From Geobacteraceae bacterium (lineage in GTDB: Bacteria > Desulfobacterota > Desulfuromonadia > Geobacterales > Geobacteraceae): a DNA stretch of 64,000 bases. A model generated the notes under the pieces. The model searched no databases and was not told the DNA's origin. It worked only from the letters and a program-made list of their open reading frames with translations. Shown one piece after another: positions 17,142 to 25,390 of this stretch (positions are counted from its first letter, which is position 1; every line of letters starts with the position of its first letter). Location of the stretch: NCBI GenBank assembly GCA_009773645.1, contig WSYB01000042.1:1-64000 (forward strand), given 5' to 3'. The position numbers and the translations under genes are program-made.

Positions 17142-18428
17142 TCAAGGGAAAAACGAGGGAAGCATGAAGACCGAAGCCGGAAAGCGCTTGCCGGTTTCCG
17201 GATGGCGCACGGTCCGCTTCACGACGAAATCGAACAGGAGCGGGTTGTAACCGTAAATCTCGTTCAGGGAGCGCCGCTCCTCTTCCGTGATGAAGCCGTG
17301 GCGGACGAGCTTTCCGGTCATCACCAGGAAGTTGATGGCCGGCAGCGGGTAGTCGCTCCCGTTGACCAGGCGGCGATGAAGGTTCTCCCGCCCGAGGAGC
17401 GTTTTCAGGGCCTCGACGCGGTGGTTGAAGAAGATTACCCCCGCGATATCGCCATAGAGAAGGTTTTCGTACCGGGGTTCGTCCATGAGGCGCAGGAACA
17501 GATCGAAGCTCGGGACCTTCTCCCGACCGGGGCTCTCCAAGTCGATGCTCTTCCCGAAACTGGCGCTGTGGAGCGCCACCACTTTAACCCCCATGTCGAG
17601 CGGCCTTCGCAAAAGAAGCGGATTTCCCAGTTCCTGCTGTCCCCCCGTGAAAACCGCCAGCTCCTCTCCGGTGTGGGCCAGGAGCACCATCCCGTATTCT
17701 ATCATCTTCCGGTAGAACGGCTCCGTCAGTGGGCTGGCAGGGTCGATTCCCTGGGAACTCGAAAGCCACTTGACGTACCTGCACCCCCTTTGCGCCCACT
17801 TCTCCAGCTCCTGCAAGGCGTCCTTCCGGTAAGGATGGACCGATATAACCGGAACGAACAGATCGGGGTATCGCTCTGCCAGCGCTAAGACATAATCGTT
17901 GGGGACGTAAAAAGGGGTCGCATCGAGGTCGGGGGTGCCGTCCGGCCGGTAGTGCCTGTCCATGGCGTAGATGAAATACCGGCCGCCCCCTTCGGTGTTC
18001 CGGATAAGATCCACCAGACGCTCGACATATTGCTCGTTGAGCCGGCTTTCGGAGGTAACCCCCGAAGCGCTCAGATAGACCCGGTACTGCACCATCCGGA
18101 AGGGGTGAAGCCACGACCGACCGGTGGGGCTAACGAACGGCCCGGTATCGTCCGGTCCCTGGCCGAAAACATGGACATGGAGATCGATCAGCCGCCCCGG
18201 ATCAATCCCCTCGAACGCCCGGACGATCAGCTCCCTGGCGCCGGGGGAAAGCGCGGCCCGCATCTCCCCCGGTTTCCCCGTAAAATTCCCTCCCACCCAG
18301 TCGAAGAGCGCACCGCACCCGCCGAGGGTAACGGCCAGGGCCTGGATCACCCCGAAGGCGGCAAGCTTGGAGCGCGGGTTTCTCAGGAGGGAACCGCTTT
18401 TTCGGATGGAGGCATATTTTTCACTCAA
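17142..18428 (-). CDS. Amidohydrolase-family lipoprotein
   Basis: The protein begins with a hydrophobic segment ending in LGGC, a likely lipobox, so it should be a membrane-anchored lipoprotein. The catalytic barrel carries the metal motif LIDLHVHVFGQG, then VPVISVHPY, CRYVKWLSSSQG, LLAHTGEE, VALHSASFGKS and NGSDYPLP, the usual order of metal-dependent amidohydrolases of the amidohydrolase-2 group. The substrate cannot be told. Start: TTG with GGAGAG 8 nt upstream. Convergent with the MshEN-receiver gene. Confidence 0.85.
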   Translation of the reverse strand: MSEKYASIRKSGSLLRNPRSKLAAFGVIQALAVTLGGCGALFDWVGGNFTGKPGEMRAALSPGARELIVRAFEGIDPGRLIDLHVHVFGQGPDDTGPFVSPTGRSWLHPFRMVQYRVYLSASGVTSESRLNEQYVERLVDLIRNTEGGGRYFIYAMDRHYRPDGTPDLDATPFYVPNDYVLALAERYPDLFVPVISVHPYRKDALQELEKWAQRGCRYVKWLSSSQGIDPASPLTEPFYRKMIEYGMVLLAHTGEELAVFTGGQQELGNPLLLRRPLDMGVKVVALHSASFGKSIDLESPGREKVPSFDLFLRLMDEPRYENLLYGDIAGVIFFNHRVEALKTLLGRENLHRRLVNGSDYPLPAINFLVMTGKLVRHGFITEEERRSLNEIYGYNPLLFDFVVKRTVRHPETGKRFPASVFMLPSFFP

Positions 18429-18651
18429 CAGGAATCTCTCCCGTTAACAGCGCCAACAACGGTGATCCATCCTGCAAAAAAAACCAAACAGGATCATCAC
18501 CGCCAGGATTGTTGAAGCGAACTTCTTTGATTGTTTGAGAATTGACATTATCACTATTCGCACGACATGCGGGTGACCCCACATACTTCCTGGCCCCGCA
18601 AACTCTTGAACCGTTGCATTTGCATACTGCTCTTGTTGTTTGTTACCTTTC

Positions 18652-20529
18652 TTAAAAGATTTCCCGCAGGCTTTCGTCGATGCCCTTGAGGGTCTCGTAC
18701 CAGAACTCTTTAGCGGCTTCGGTTTTGTCTTGGTTGAACTTTACCAGCCATGTTGAGAGTTCGGGATTCTGGTCATTCTCAACTTCTTTCTTACGCTTTA
18801 TGAATGTGTGCACAAAGTCAATGTTCCGTTCGGATTCCCAAAAAATAGGGCAGTTGCGGCTGTTCAAGCGGCCTGCCAGAACGCTGATGGCGCGCATGAA
18901 CTGATCCTTACGATTGTAAAGGGAGCCCATTACTTCGGGCAACAGTTCTTCGGCCCACCCCCTGTGGAAGCGGCATATGCCGAGGTTATCAAGTATGAGC
19001 TCGTTCTTCATACGCTCCGCGCATTTTTTTCCAAGTTCTCGGGGAGGGATGAATTCGTTGCTGTAAACCATGTAGTACTTGCCCATGATGGTCATTGGGA
19101 CCAATGCGCCTGCGACCCAATACTGGTTGGGCACCATCCAGCCTCGTCGACTGAAAGCGATGAAAACGAGTCGGTCGTGCAACGCAATATGCTTGTTTCG
19201 TGAATGGGTCCGGCTCCATTTGCGGACACCTTCACTAAAATCGAGGATGCTGTGTCGTTCTAGTATGGAATCGATCAACTCACATCCAAGTTCGGCGTTG
19301 TGCATCGAGTCATCGACCAGATTGAAATTCGTTGCATCCCATCTGGGCAGTCGCGTTACACCAAGCTCTTCTTTTGTGAGCAATCCCTCGTTAAGCAGAT
19401 CCATGAGCCATGCCAGAACGCCACCGCCGGAGATGGCGTCAAAACCCATGGCATCACAGTGGTGGTTCAGTTTTTCCGCCGCCCGTTGGTCGAAGATGCC
19501 GCAAAGCGGCCCCATGGTCTGGTAAGGCTCATAATCCTTCTTGTATTCGCCGTTCATCTTCTTGCAGACGGCGACGCACGGCTCTCCGCAGTTGGCCTGC
19601 TGCTTGGCTTTGATGGTCTCTTCGTTGAACTGCTTGAGGTAATGGTCGGCTATGAAGTTCTGATGCAGGGCCTTTCGCTCATCTTCCGTCTGGAAGATGG
19701 TGCGATAGTTGAAGGCCATGATTCTGCCTCCCACGGTGGCGTAGTTGACACCGAAAGTGCCGCCTGTACCGACCTTTTCGTCAAAGCGGTACTTGCTGGT
19801 TGCCTCCAAATCCTTGTGCATGAGGCGCAGGTTGTACTTGTTCTGAAACCATTCATCGGCGACTTTTTTGTCCCGGAAGTCTTCATCCACAACGGTGCCG
19901 CCGTAGATTACGGCCACGATACCGTGATTTTGTATCATCGCGCTGCCGAAACCGCCACGTCCGGCCCATGTGTCAACGTAGCTGATTTTGCCTTTCGTGA
20001 TGGGAACCGACATGATGCCTCCCATGTCCGTATGCATCCCTGCGGGACCGGCAACGAGGATACGGGGATCGTTCTCATACCGCTCTCCGAACATCTCATA
20101 TACTTTGTCCGTGAGGGAGTAGACTCCCTTTCGCCCCGATTTCCAGATAGTCTCCACGTCAACCGGAACCACTTCCACTTCAATCTCCTCGCCATGGTTG
20201 CGGTTTAAATAGAGGATTGCAGGAACAGGGGCTTTGCCGACCAGGCTGAGCATGTTGATGCCAAGGTTGTCGAAAACCAACCCCGCGCCCCCCATGGAAC
20301 TGATGTAAAAACCTTGCCAACAGGGGGAAAAACCGGTCACTACCATGCGGTTTGAGCCCGGGAAGATTGAGCCTGCAAAGACACCAACGCCAAAATTGAG
20401 GCTGTTGTATTCTTGTACGAGATGAATACCTAGATCAGCAGGCCCAAAATAACGGTCGAAGCTGTACTTTTTTGTTTTATAAAAGCCAGTTGACGGATCA
20501 ACAAACAGCACCCTTTGATACATTTCCAT
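18652..20529 (-). CDS. aor: Aldehyde:ferredoxin oxidoreductase (tungstopterin)
   Basis: A 625-residue AOR-family enzyme, which oxidises aldehydes to acids with a bis-pyranopterin tungsten cofactor and a 4Fe-4S cluster. The N-terminal cofactor-binding domain shows FAGSIFPGSNRMVVTGFSP and YISSMGGAGL, and WAGRGGFGSAMIQN. The cluster cysteines are in ANCGEPCVAVCKK with a further one in LGICRFHRGW. Spacing of the first three is CX3CX3C, not the CX2CX3C known from Pyrococcus AOR. AAGGTG precedes the ATG. It stands alone; no ferredoxin-like subunit is adjacent. Confidence 0.9.
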   Translation of the reverse strand: MEMYQRVLFVDPSTGFYKTKKYSFDRYFGPADLGIHLVQEYNSLNFGVGVFAGSIFPGSNRMVVTGFSPCWQGFYISSMGGAGLVFDNLGINMLSLVGKAPVPAILYLNRNHGEEIEVEVVPVDVETIWKSGRKGVYSLTDKVYEMFGERYENDPRILVAGPAGMHTDMGGIMSVPITKGKISYVDTWAGRGGFGSAMIQNHGIVAVIYGGTVVDEDFRDKKVADEWFQNKYNLRLMHKDLEATSKYRFDEKVGTGGTFGVNYATVGGRIMAFNYRTIFQTEDERKALHQNFIADHYLKQFNEETIKAKQQANCGEPCVAVCKKMNGEYKKDYEPYQTMGPLCGIFDQRAAEKLNHHCDAMGFDAISGGGVLAWLMDLLNEGLLTKEELGVTRLPRWDATNFNLVDDSMHNAELGCELIDSILERHSILDFSEGVRKWSRTHSRNKHIALHDRLVFIAFSRRGWMVPNQYWVAGALVPMTIMGKYYMVYSNEFIPPRELGKKCAERMKNELILDNLGICRFHRGWAEELLPEVMGSLYNRKDQFMRAISVLAGRLNSRNCPIFWESERNIDFVHTFIKRKKEVENDQNPELSTWLVKFNQDKTEAAKEFWYETLKGIDESLREIF

Positions 20530-20594
20530 ACAGCACCTTTTTGTGTTGTCAATCGCAATCCAGCAATATCGCTGCCACCTCTCAAACCGTAACC

Positions 20595-20747
20595 ATGCTT
20601 CCCGGAAAGCTGATCGAGTCGATCCGCAATCATTTGCCGTTCATCAGGGATATCCATGCAATTGACCTGAAAGAAGGGTTCACTGCCTCTTTGCATGAGG
20701 CGCTCCGGGTGGCATATGTGGCGAGGAATTATTCAGGAGAGGGATAA
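20595..20747 (+). CDS. Small hypothetical (50 aa), possibly a remnant
   Basis: An open frame between the divergent ends of the AOR and TPM genes encodes MLPGKLIESIRNHLPFIRDI and a tail FTASLHEALRVAYVARNYSG. The residue pattern looks coding, but no clear ribosome site precedes the ATG and I recognise no family. It could be a real small gene or the tail of a decayed one. Confidence 0.3.
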   Translation: MLPGKLIESIRNHLPFIRDIHAIDLKEGFTASLHEALRVAYVARNYSGEG

Positions 20748-20773
20748 TTTAAAGCTGCGCTCCTTAACCGGAA

Positions 20774-21409
20774 TCATCCCAGGATCTCATCGGTCAGCTC
20801 ATTCACATCACCCGCCTTGCGCGGGAAATGGCGAGCAAGCTCCTCGCCGCAGCCGGCGATGACGCTTAAGAGGGCTTCGCAGGCCCGGGTTTCCCGCAGC
20901 CCTTGGGAGAGCTCGCCGGCGAAGTGACGCCAGGATTCGGGGGCGATCTTCGCGTTGATTCCCCGGTCCCCCAGGATCCAGACCTTGTGCTCCAGGAGGG
21001 AGACGAAGATCAGGATACCGGTTTCATCCCTGGTCTTGTGGAGCCCCTTCTCGTAAAAGGCGCGGATCGCCCGCTCCCGCACCGCCTCAGCAATCCTTCT
21101 GCGCCCGACAAAGGGGAGCTTCAGATGCGGGTAGCGCCTGAAGAGCCATCTGACGGGGAAAAACAGGAGACAGACGAGCGGAATGTACGTCCAGATGGTC
21201 ACATGGTGGATGGCGACGGCGACGATGACTGCCACAAGCCCGGCGACAAGGACGGAGCCCAGGGTCTCGGCCTCCCGATAGCTGTCGCTTGCGTCCACGA
21301 CCATGGTGGCGATCTCCCCCGAGGTGCAGGCCTCCGCCGCCGTCACCGCCTGCCTGATCTTTTCCTTCTCAGCTTCGCTGAAAAAATTGTGCGCCGTTTT
21401 TCTCTTCAC
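20774..21409 (-). CDS. TPM-domain membrane protein (YgcG-like, cytoplasmic type)
   Basis: This 211-residue protein has a TPM_phosphatase (Psb32/YgcG) domain split by a double hydrophobic segment (LGSVLVAGLVAVIVAVAIHH and WTYIPLVCLLFFPVRW). The TPM signatures are IRQAVTAAEACTSGEIATMV and TGILIFVSLLEHKVWILGDRG. It starts at a GTG whose ribosome site (GAAGGGTG) lies in a 14-bp tandem repeat. It is the last gene of the lemA-TPM-TPM cluster, a combination seen in many bacteria and linked to envelope homeostasis, with no firm biochemical role. Confidence 0.85.
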   Translation of the reverse strand: MKRKTAHNFFSEAEKEKIRQAVTAAEACTSGEIATMVVDASDSYREAETLGSVLVAGLVAVIVAVAIHHVTIWTYIPLVCLLFFPVRWLFRRYPHLKLPFVGRRRIAEAVRERAIRAFYEKGLHKTRDETGILIFVSLLEHKVWILGDRGINAKIAPESWRHFAGELSQGLRETRACEALLSVIAGCGEELARHFPRKAGDVNELTDEILG

Positions 21410-21444
21410 GTTTCACCCTTCACGTTTCACCCTTCACGTTTCAC
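21405..21444. repeat. 14-bp (2 x 7) tandem array at a start codon
   Basis: Nearly three copies of TTCACGTTTCACCC stand in tandem. The unit is two related heptamers, so the period is 7 bp, as in the arrays at 5257 and 24109. On the minus strand it supplies the GAAGGGTGAAAC-GTG translation start of the 211-residue TPM protein. Confidence 0.88.
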
Positions 21445-21451
21445 GGTCTTT

Positions 21452-22312
21452 TTACCAGTCCCCCGAAGCGCCGCCCCCGCCGAAGTCGCCTCCTCCTCCG
21501 GAAAAACCGCCACCGTCGCCGAAACCGCCGCCTCCCCCTCCCCATCCGCCGATGAAGGGGCCGCCGAAAAAGCCCCCGCCACGGCCGCCGCCGCCAAAGA
21601 GAAAGGTGAGGAACAGACCGAGAAGAAAGCCGACGACACCCAGAACAGCGAGAACAAGGAGGGCAAGCCCCGGAAACGTAAGAAAGGCGATGATCGGAAG
21701 CCCCACCGCCCCCGCAAGTCCCCCCAGTACCCGTGAGATCGCGCCTAGAAACACGCAGGCTACCAGGAGAAAGATGGCAAGGGTGAAGATCGGCGGTGCG
21801 CTTTTTTTGCCGTGCCGCAGGTCGCGGGGCGCGGCGGTATATTCACCCTTCACCACCGCCATGACGGCCGCAACACCGGCAATAACGCCGCCGTCGATGT
21901 CGCCCGCCTTGAACCTGGGGGCAATTTCACCCCTGATGATCCTCCCGGAAACCAGGTCGGTCAACTTCCCCTCAAGCCCACGCCCCACCTCGATCCTGAC
22001 CCGCCGTTCCTCCCGGGCGATAAGGAGAATGACACCGTTGTCCACCCCCTTCTGCCCGATCCGCCAGCTTTCTGCGACCTTTATGGAGAACTCCTCCAGA
22101 TTCTCACCGGCAAGGGTCGGAATGGTGAGGACGACAATCTGGGTGGAATCGCTTAGCTCAAAATCGGTGAGTCTCTGCTCCAGCTCCTGCGCAACACCGG
22201 GCGAGAGCATCCCGGCGTAGTCGTTGATATGGGCGCGCAAGGGCGGGACATCCAGGGCGTGAGCCGTGTAAGGAAGGAGGAAAAGGAGCAATATGGCGAG
22301 GAATTTACCCAT
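21452..22312 (-). CDS. YgcG-family TPM-domain protein, exported
   Basis: A 286-residue protein with a signal peptide (FLAILLLFLLPYTAHALDVP), a TPM domain with INDYAGMLSPGVAQELEQRL and TQIVVLTIPTL, NGVILLIAREERRVRIEVGRG, two transmembrane segments, and a Gly-rich tail (GGGGRGGGFFGGPFIGGWGG repeats ending GGGGASGDW). This layout is typical of YgcG proteins. It is the middle gene of the lemA cluster. The GC-rich Gly tail makes long reading frames on the opposite strand, which I consider spurious. Confidence 0.9.
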   Translation of the reverse strand: MGKFLAILLLFLLPYTAHALDVPPLRAHINDYAGMLSPGVAQELEQRLTDFELSDSTQIVVLTIPTLAGENLEEFSIKVAESWRIGQKGVDNGVILLIAREERRVRIEVGRGLEGKLTDLVSGRIIRGEIAPRFKAGDIDGGVIAGVAAVMAVVKGEYTAAPRDLRHGKKSAPPIFTLAIFLLVACVFLGAISRVLGGLAGAVGLPIIAFLTFPGLALLVLAVLGVVGFLLGLFLTFLFGGGGRGGGFFGGPFIGGWGGGGGGFGDGGGFSGGGGDFGGGGASGDW

Positions 22313-22339
22313 GGCAATCCGAAAAAAACCTGAATCCTT

Positions 22340-22448
22340 TTTCAGCCACGAATTTCACGAATTTACACTAATGATTTAACGTCTGCTCTACCCTTCTGAC
22401 AGTTATTGATAATATTCGTGCCCATTCGTGTCATTCGTGGCAAATATC
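22340..22448. repeat. Inverted pair of dispersed ATTCGTG repeats
   Basis: Two clusters face each other: 22345-22370 (CACGAATTTCACGAATTTAC) and 22411-22448 (ATTCGTG three times). The second matches 2359-2402 closely. The pair lies in the gap between lemA and the TPM gene and could fold into a large hairpin in the operon transcript. Confidence 0.65.
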
Positions 22449-22458
22449 GGGTTATTTG

Positions 22459-23043
22459 TCAGAACTTCACCTTCGGCGCCGTCTTGGCCCCCTCTTCCGC
22501 CTTGAACGGTTCTTTTCTGGTCAGGTGGAGCAGCAGGGAATTGGTTACGCTGTTGGGGAAGGTGCGGATGGAGGTGTTGAACTCCTGCACCGCTTTGTTG
22601 TAGCGGACGCGGGCAACGTTGATCCGGTTCTCGGTACCCTCCAACTGGTTCTGCAGATCGAGAAAGTTCTGGTTGGCCTTTAAGTCCGGGTATTTCTCCA
22701 CCACCACCATGAGCCGCGAAAGGGCGCCGGAGAGTTCGCCCTGTGCCTGCTGGAACTTGGCAAAGGCCTGCGGGTCGTTGATCAACTGTTTGGAGACCTG
22801 CATGGAGCCGACCTTGGCTCTCGCCTCGGTAACCGCCTTCAAGGTCTCGGCCTCGTGCTTGGCGTACCCCTTCACCACCTCCACCAGATTGGGGATAAGG
22901 TCGGCGCGGCGCTGATAGGCGGCCTCCACGTCACCCCAGGCGGCAAACACCGCCTCTTCATTGGCCTGCATGGTATTGTAGCCGCAACCCGAAAGAATCG
23001 AGAGAGCCAGTATGGCCAGTAAAATCAGGGTAAACCTTTTCAT
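22459..23043 (-). CDS. lemA: LemA family lipoprotein
   Basis: A 194-residue LemA protein: N-terminal signal with lipobox LSGC, then the family core ([58 protein letters not shown] and [19 protein letters not shown]). LemA is a coiled-coil envelope protein of poorly defined role, usually encoded beside TPM proteins as here. Its ATG overlaps the SemiSWEET stop in a TTATGA arrangement, so translation is coupled. Confidence 0.95.
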   Translation of the reverse strand: MKRFTLILLAILALSILSGCGYNTMQANEEAVFAAWGDVEAAYQRRADLIPNLVEVVKGYAKHEAETLKAVTEARAKVGSMQVSKQLINDPQAFAKFQQAQGELSGALSRLMVVVEKYPDLKANQNFLDLQNQLEGTENRINVARVRYNKAVQEFNTSIRTFPNSVTNSLLLHLTRKEPFKAEEGAKTAPKVKF

Positions 23044-23354
23044 AACTCCTCCTTGGTAACATTATTACACGCAATATAATCACTTGCCCGGTAATTGTCA
23101 CCCTCTTTATAGATATATTTCATGACGATCAGAACGGAATAGCAGATCAGAGAAAAGGCGTTGGCCGCGATCAAGGGTATGTCGTTGATGGCAATGCCGT
23201 AGATAAGCCATAGAGACATCCCCACGGTCAGCAAAACCGGCTGCCAGATGGAAATGTCGCGGACCTGCTTGGTGCGATAGGCCCTCACTACCTGCGGAAT
23301 CCCGGCGGCACTGGTTATTGCCCCGGCGATGAGACCAAGATGCGTTATGTTCAT
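23040..23354 (-). CDS. SemiSWEET-type PQ-loop transporter
   Basis: A 104-residue three-helix protein with the PQ motif in [20 protein letters not shown] and [19 protein letters not shown], followed by [19 protein letters not shown]. SemiSWEETs work as dimers and move small sugars across the inner membrane; the substrate here is unknown. It overlaps trmJ upstream and lemA downstream by 4 nt each, so all three are translated as a coupled series. Confidence 0.88.
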   Translation of the reverse strand: MNITHLGLIAGAITSAAGIPQVVRAYRTKQVRDISIWQPVLLTVGMSLWLIYGIAINDIPLIAANAFSLICYSVLIVMKYIYKEGDNYRASDYIACNNVTKEEL

Positions 23355-24124
23355 GAGCCCTTTTTCCCTTGAAATGCAGTGGCAGCCCAGTCTATCTGGG
23401 TCAACATGCCGCGCAGGATTGCCACTTCACGCTCATCCAGCTCGGCTCTGGCAAATATGCGGCGAAGCGAGCGCATAATGTGCGCGGGATTCTGCGGGTT
23501 GAGGAACCCGATGCGGAGAAGCGTCTGTTCCATGTGTCCGTACAGAGTTTCAGTTTCAGCGGCATCGGCAATGATACGGCTTTGTGCGACGACGCCCCTT
23601 TCCCACCCCTTGCGCAGCTCATAGCAGAAGATAAGCACCGCCTGGGCGAGATTGAGGGAACCATAGTCATCGCCTGTGGGAATGGTGGCATGCCAGCGGC
23701 AAAGCGCCAGTTCATCGGTGGTGAGACCGCTGTCTTCCCTGCCGAAAACCAGCGCCGCACGATTATTCCCAAGATTGCTCCTCAGCTTGGCAACTACTTC
23801 CGCCGGGGTGAATATCTCCTGCCGGTACTTGCCGTGGCGGCGGGTGGTCGCCACGGAAATTCCGCTGTCCGCCAGGGCCTCAGCAAGGGTATCGAAAACA
23901 ACGGCCCGTTCCAGAAGATCCCTGGCCGACACGGCAAACTTGTATGCCTCCGGATGGTCTATCGGACAGGGGTTGACGAGCCGCAGTTCAGACAACCCCA
24001 TATTCTTCATGGCCCGGCACACCATGCCGATGTTGCCGGGACTTTGGGGCTCCACGAGAACAATAGCTATTTGATCCTTAATCTGCTCTTGAAAACTTTC
24101 TAAAGCCAACTCCTCACTCCTCAC
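23351..24124 (-). CDS. trmJ: TrmJ-like tRNA/rRNA 2'-O-methyltransferase (SPOUT)
   Basis: A 257-residue SPOUT-family protein with the trefoil-knot motifs: IVLVEPQSPGNIGMVCRAMKN, ALVFGREDSGLTTDELALC and GSLNLAQAVLIFCYEL. The C-terminal extension (HMEQTLLRIGFLNPQNPAHI) is typical of TrmJ, which 2'-O-methylates tRNA position 32. The start GTG and its ribosome site both lie in a GAGTGAG tandem repeat, so the exact N-terminus depends on repeat frame: a TTG five codons later is also possible. Overlaps SemiSWEET by 4 nt. Confidence 0.87.
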   Translation of the reverse strand: MRSEELALESFQEQIKDQIAIVLVEPQSPGNIGMVCRAMKNMGLSELRLVNPCPIDHPEAYKFAVSARDLLERAVVFDTLAEALADSGISVATTRRHGKYRQEIFTPAEVVAKLRSNLGNNRAALVFGREDSGLTTDELALCRWHATIPTGDDYGSLNLAQAVLIFCYELRKGWERGVVAQSRIIADAAETETLYGHMEQTLLRIGFLNPQNPAHIMRSLRRIFARAELDEREVAILRGMLTQIDWAATAFQGKKGS

Positions 24125-24192
24125 TCCTCACTCCTCACTCCTCACTCCTCACTCCTCACTCCTCACTCCTCACTCCTCACTCCTCACTCCTC
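24109..24192. repeat. Perfect heptamer array ACTCCTC x12
   Basis: Twelve uninterrupted copies of ACTCCTC (GAGGAGT on the minus strand) fill 84 bp. On the minus strand the array forms the last codons and stop of dedA, the whole gap, and the ribosome site and start of trmJ. Because 7 is not a multiple of 3, each unit gained or lost shifts frame at both ends. Confidence 0.97.
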
Positions 24193-24689
24193 ACCAGGTG
24201 ATGCTCGTACCTGCTCACGTCCTCCACGAACAGCTCCGCACTCTTGCCGAACAGGTAACCCGCCAGGGAAAAAATGATCGACCAGGAGAGGGCGCTCAGA
24301 AGGTTCAGCCAGAGAAATTTCTTCCCTGGAAAAGTGGTCATCCCCAGGATGATGGGAAGGATGATGCGGAAACCGTAAGTGTAACGGGAGATGAAGGCAA
24401 CGAAAGTGCCGTATTTCTCAATAAGTTTGAGCGCTTTGCGGAACTTGCGGGCGATGGCGGTGAATGCCTTCAAAAGCCACGGTCCCTGCCAGCGCCCGAG
24501 ATAGAAGTAGAACTGGTCACCGCAAAAGGCCCCGCCGCAAGCGGTGACGATTACCCCGAAAATGTTCAGATATCCTTGGAACGCCAGGAACCCTGCCAGA
24601 ATGAGCCCCGCCTCCCCCTCCAGGAACGTCCAGAGGAACAGCACCCAGTAGCCGTGCACCTCCAGGTATTCTTTGAGATATTGCTGCAC
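24177..24689 (-). CDS. DedA/SNARE-associated family membrane protein
   Basis: A 170-residue DedA protein with the family features YWVLFLWTFLEGEAGLILAG, GGAFCGDQFYFYLGRWQG, FISRYTYGFRIILPIILGM and LLSALSWSIIFSLAGYLFG. DedA proteins are inner-membrane flippase-like proteins tied to lipid and proton-motive-force homeostasis. The GTG at 24689 with GGAG upstream is chosen; the longer frame runs through the kor terminator hairpin. The last residues (LVRSEE) are encoded by the heptamer array, so the tail may vary between strains. Confidence 0.87.
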   Translation of the reverse strand: MQQYLKEYLEVHGYWVLFLWTFLEGEAGLILAGFLAFQGYLNIFGVIVTACGGAFCGDQFYFYLGRWQGPWLLKAFTAIARKFRKALKLIEKYGTFVAFISRYTYGFRIILPIILGMTTFPGKKFLWLNLLSALSWSIIFSLAGYLFGKSAELFVEDVSRYEHHLVRSEE

Positions 24690-24758
24690 TCCCCGCCCTC
24701 TCCTTGGCTGCGATGAAATCTTACCTGCACGCTCAAGATAAATCAACAGGATTTGCCC

Positions 24759-24794
24759 AAAAAAAAGCCCGGCGATTTGAATCACCGGGCTTAA
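24759..24794 (-). terminator. Intrinsic terminator after korC
   Basis: On the minus strand AAGCCCGGTGATT pairs with AATCGCCGGGC around a short loop, followed by T8. It lies about 22 nt past the korC stop and ends the korDABC transcript. Confidence 0.9.
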
Positions 24795-24815
24795 TTCGAT
24801 CAACAGAAAACGGGA

Positions 24816-25364
24816 CTACTTTTTGGCAGCCATCGCCTTCTCATAACCCAGGTTGAAAGCCTTCTTGTTCAGCTCGAGGAAGGCTTCGGGAACGCGGGCA
24901 AGAACGGCCTTCTCGGCGTTTTCCTTGGAAACGACGCCGGTCAGTGCCACCATCGCCCCCAATGCCACGATGTTGGTAACGATTTCCCGGCCAATTTCAT
25001 TTTTGGCGGTATTGGTGATATTGAACTTGGTCACCTTGAAATTTCCCTGGGGCTCGCGATGAATCAGGTCCGAGTCAATGAGGAGAACCCCTCCTTCCTT
25101 CAGGTCATGGGAATACTTGTCGCAGGCTTCTTGAGTCAGGGCCAGGAGGGCATCGCACTTGGTTACCTTCGGGTAGTCAATGGGATTCTCAGAGATGATG
25201 ACCTCGGACTTTGAGGCGCCACCACGGGCCTCGGGGCCGTAACTCTGGGATTGAACGGCCTGGATGCCTTCATAGATAGAGGCAGCTTCAGCCATGATGA
25301 CGCCGGCCAGGATCAGCCCCTGCCCACCGGCGCCGGAAAAGCGAATTTCATATCTTCCAGCCAT
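24816..25364 (-). CDS. korC: 2-oxoglutarate:ferredoxin oxidoreductase, gamma subunit
   Basis: A 182-residue gamma subunit of a 2-oxoacid:ferredoxin oxidoreductase. Family motifs are EIRFSGAGGQGLILAGVIMA at the start, SQSYGPEARGGASKSEVIIS, and CDALLALTQEACDKY. With the alpha, beta and delta subunits it converts 2-oxoglutarate and CoA to succinyl-CoA with reduction of ferredoxin, replacing the NAD-linked dehydrogenase of the TCA cycle. AAAGGAG precedes the ATG. It is the last gene of korDABC and is followed by a terminator. Confidence 0.93.
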   Translation of the reverse strand: MAGRYEIRFSGAGGQGLILAGVIMAEAASIYEGIQAVQSQSYGPEARGGASKSEVIISENPIDYPKVTKCDALLALTQEACDKYSHDLKEGGVLLIDSDLIHREPQGNFKVTKFNITNTAKNEIGREIVTNIVALGAMVALTGVVSKENAEKAVLARVPEAFLELNKKAFNLGYEKAMAAKK

Positions 25365-25390
25365 TATCTTTTCTCCTTTATAACAATGGA

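Noticed and set aside
21303-22220. 305-codon plus-strand frame with Pro-rich product
   Set aside because: It is antisense to the Gly-rich tail of the YgcG-type protein; poly-Pro arises from the reverse complement of Gly codons.
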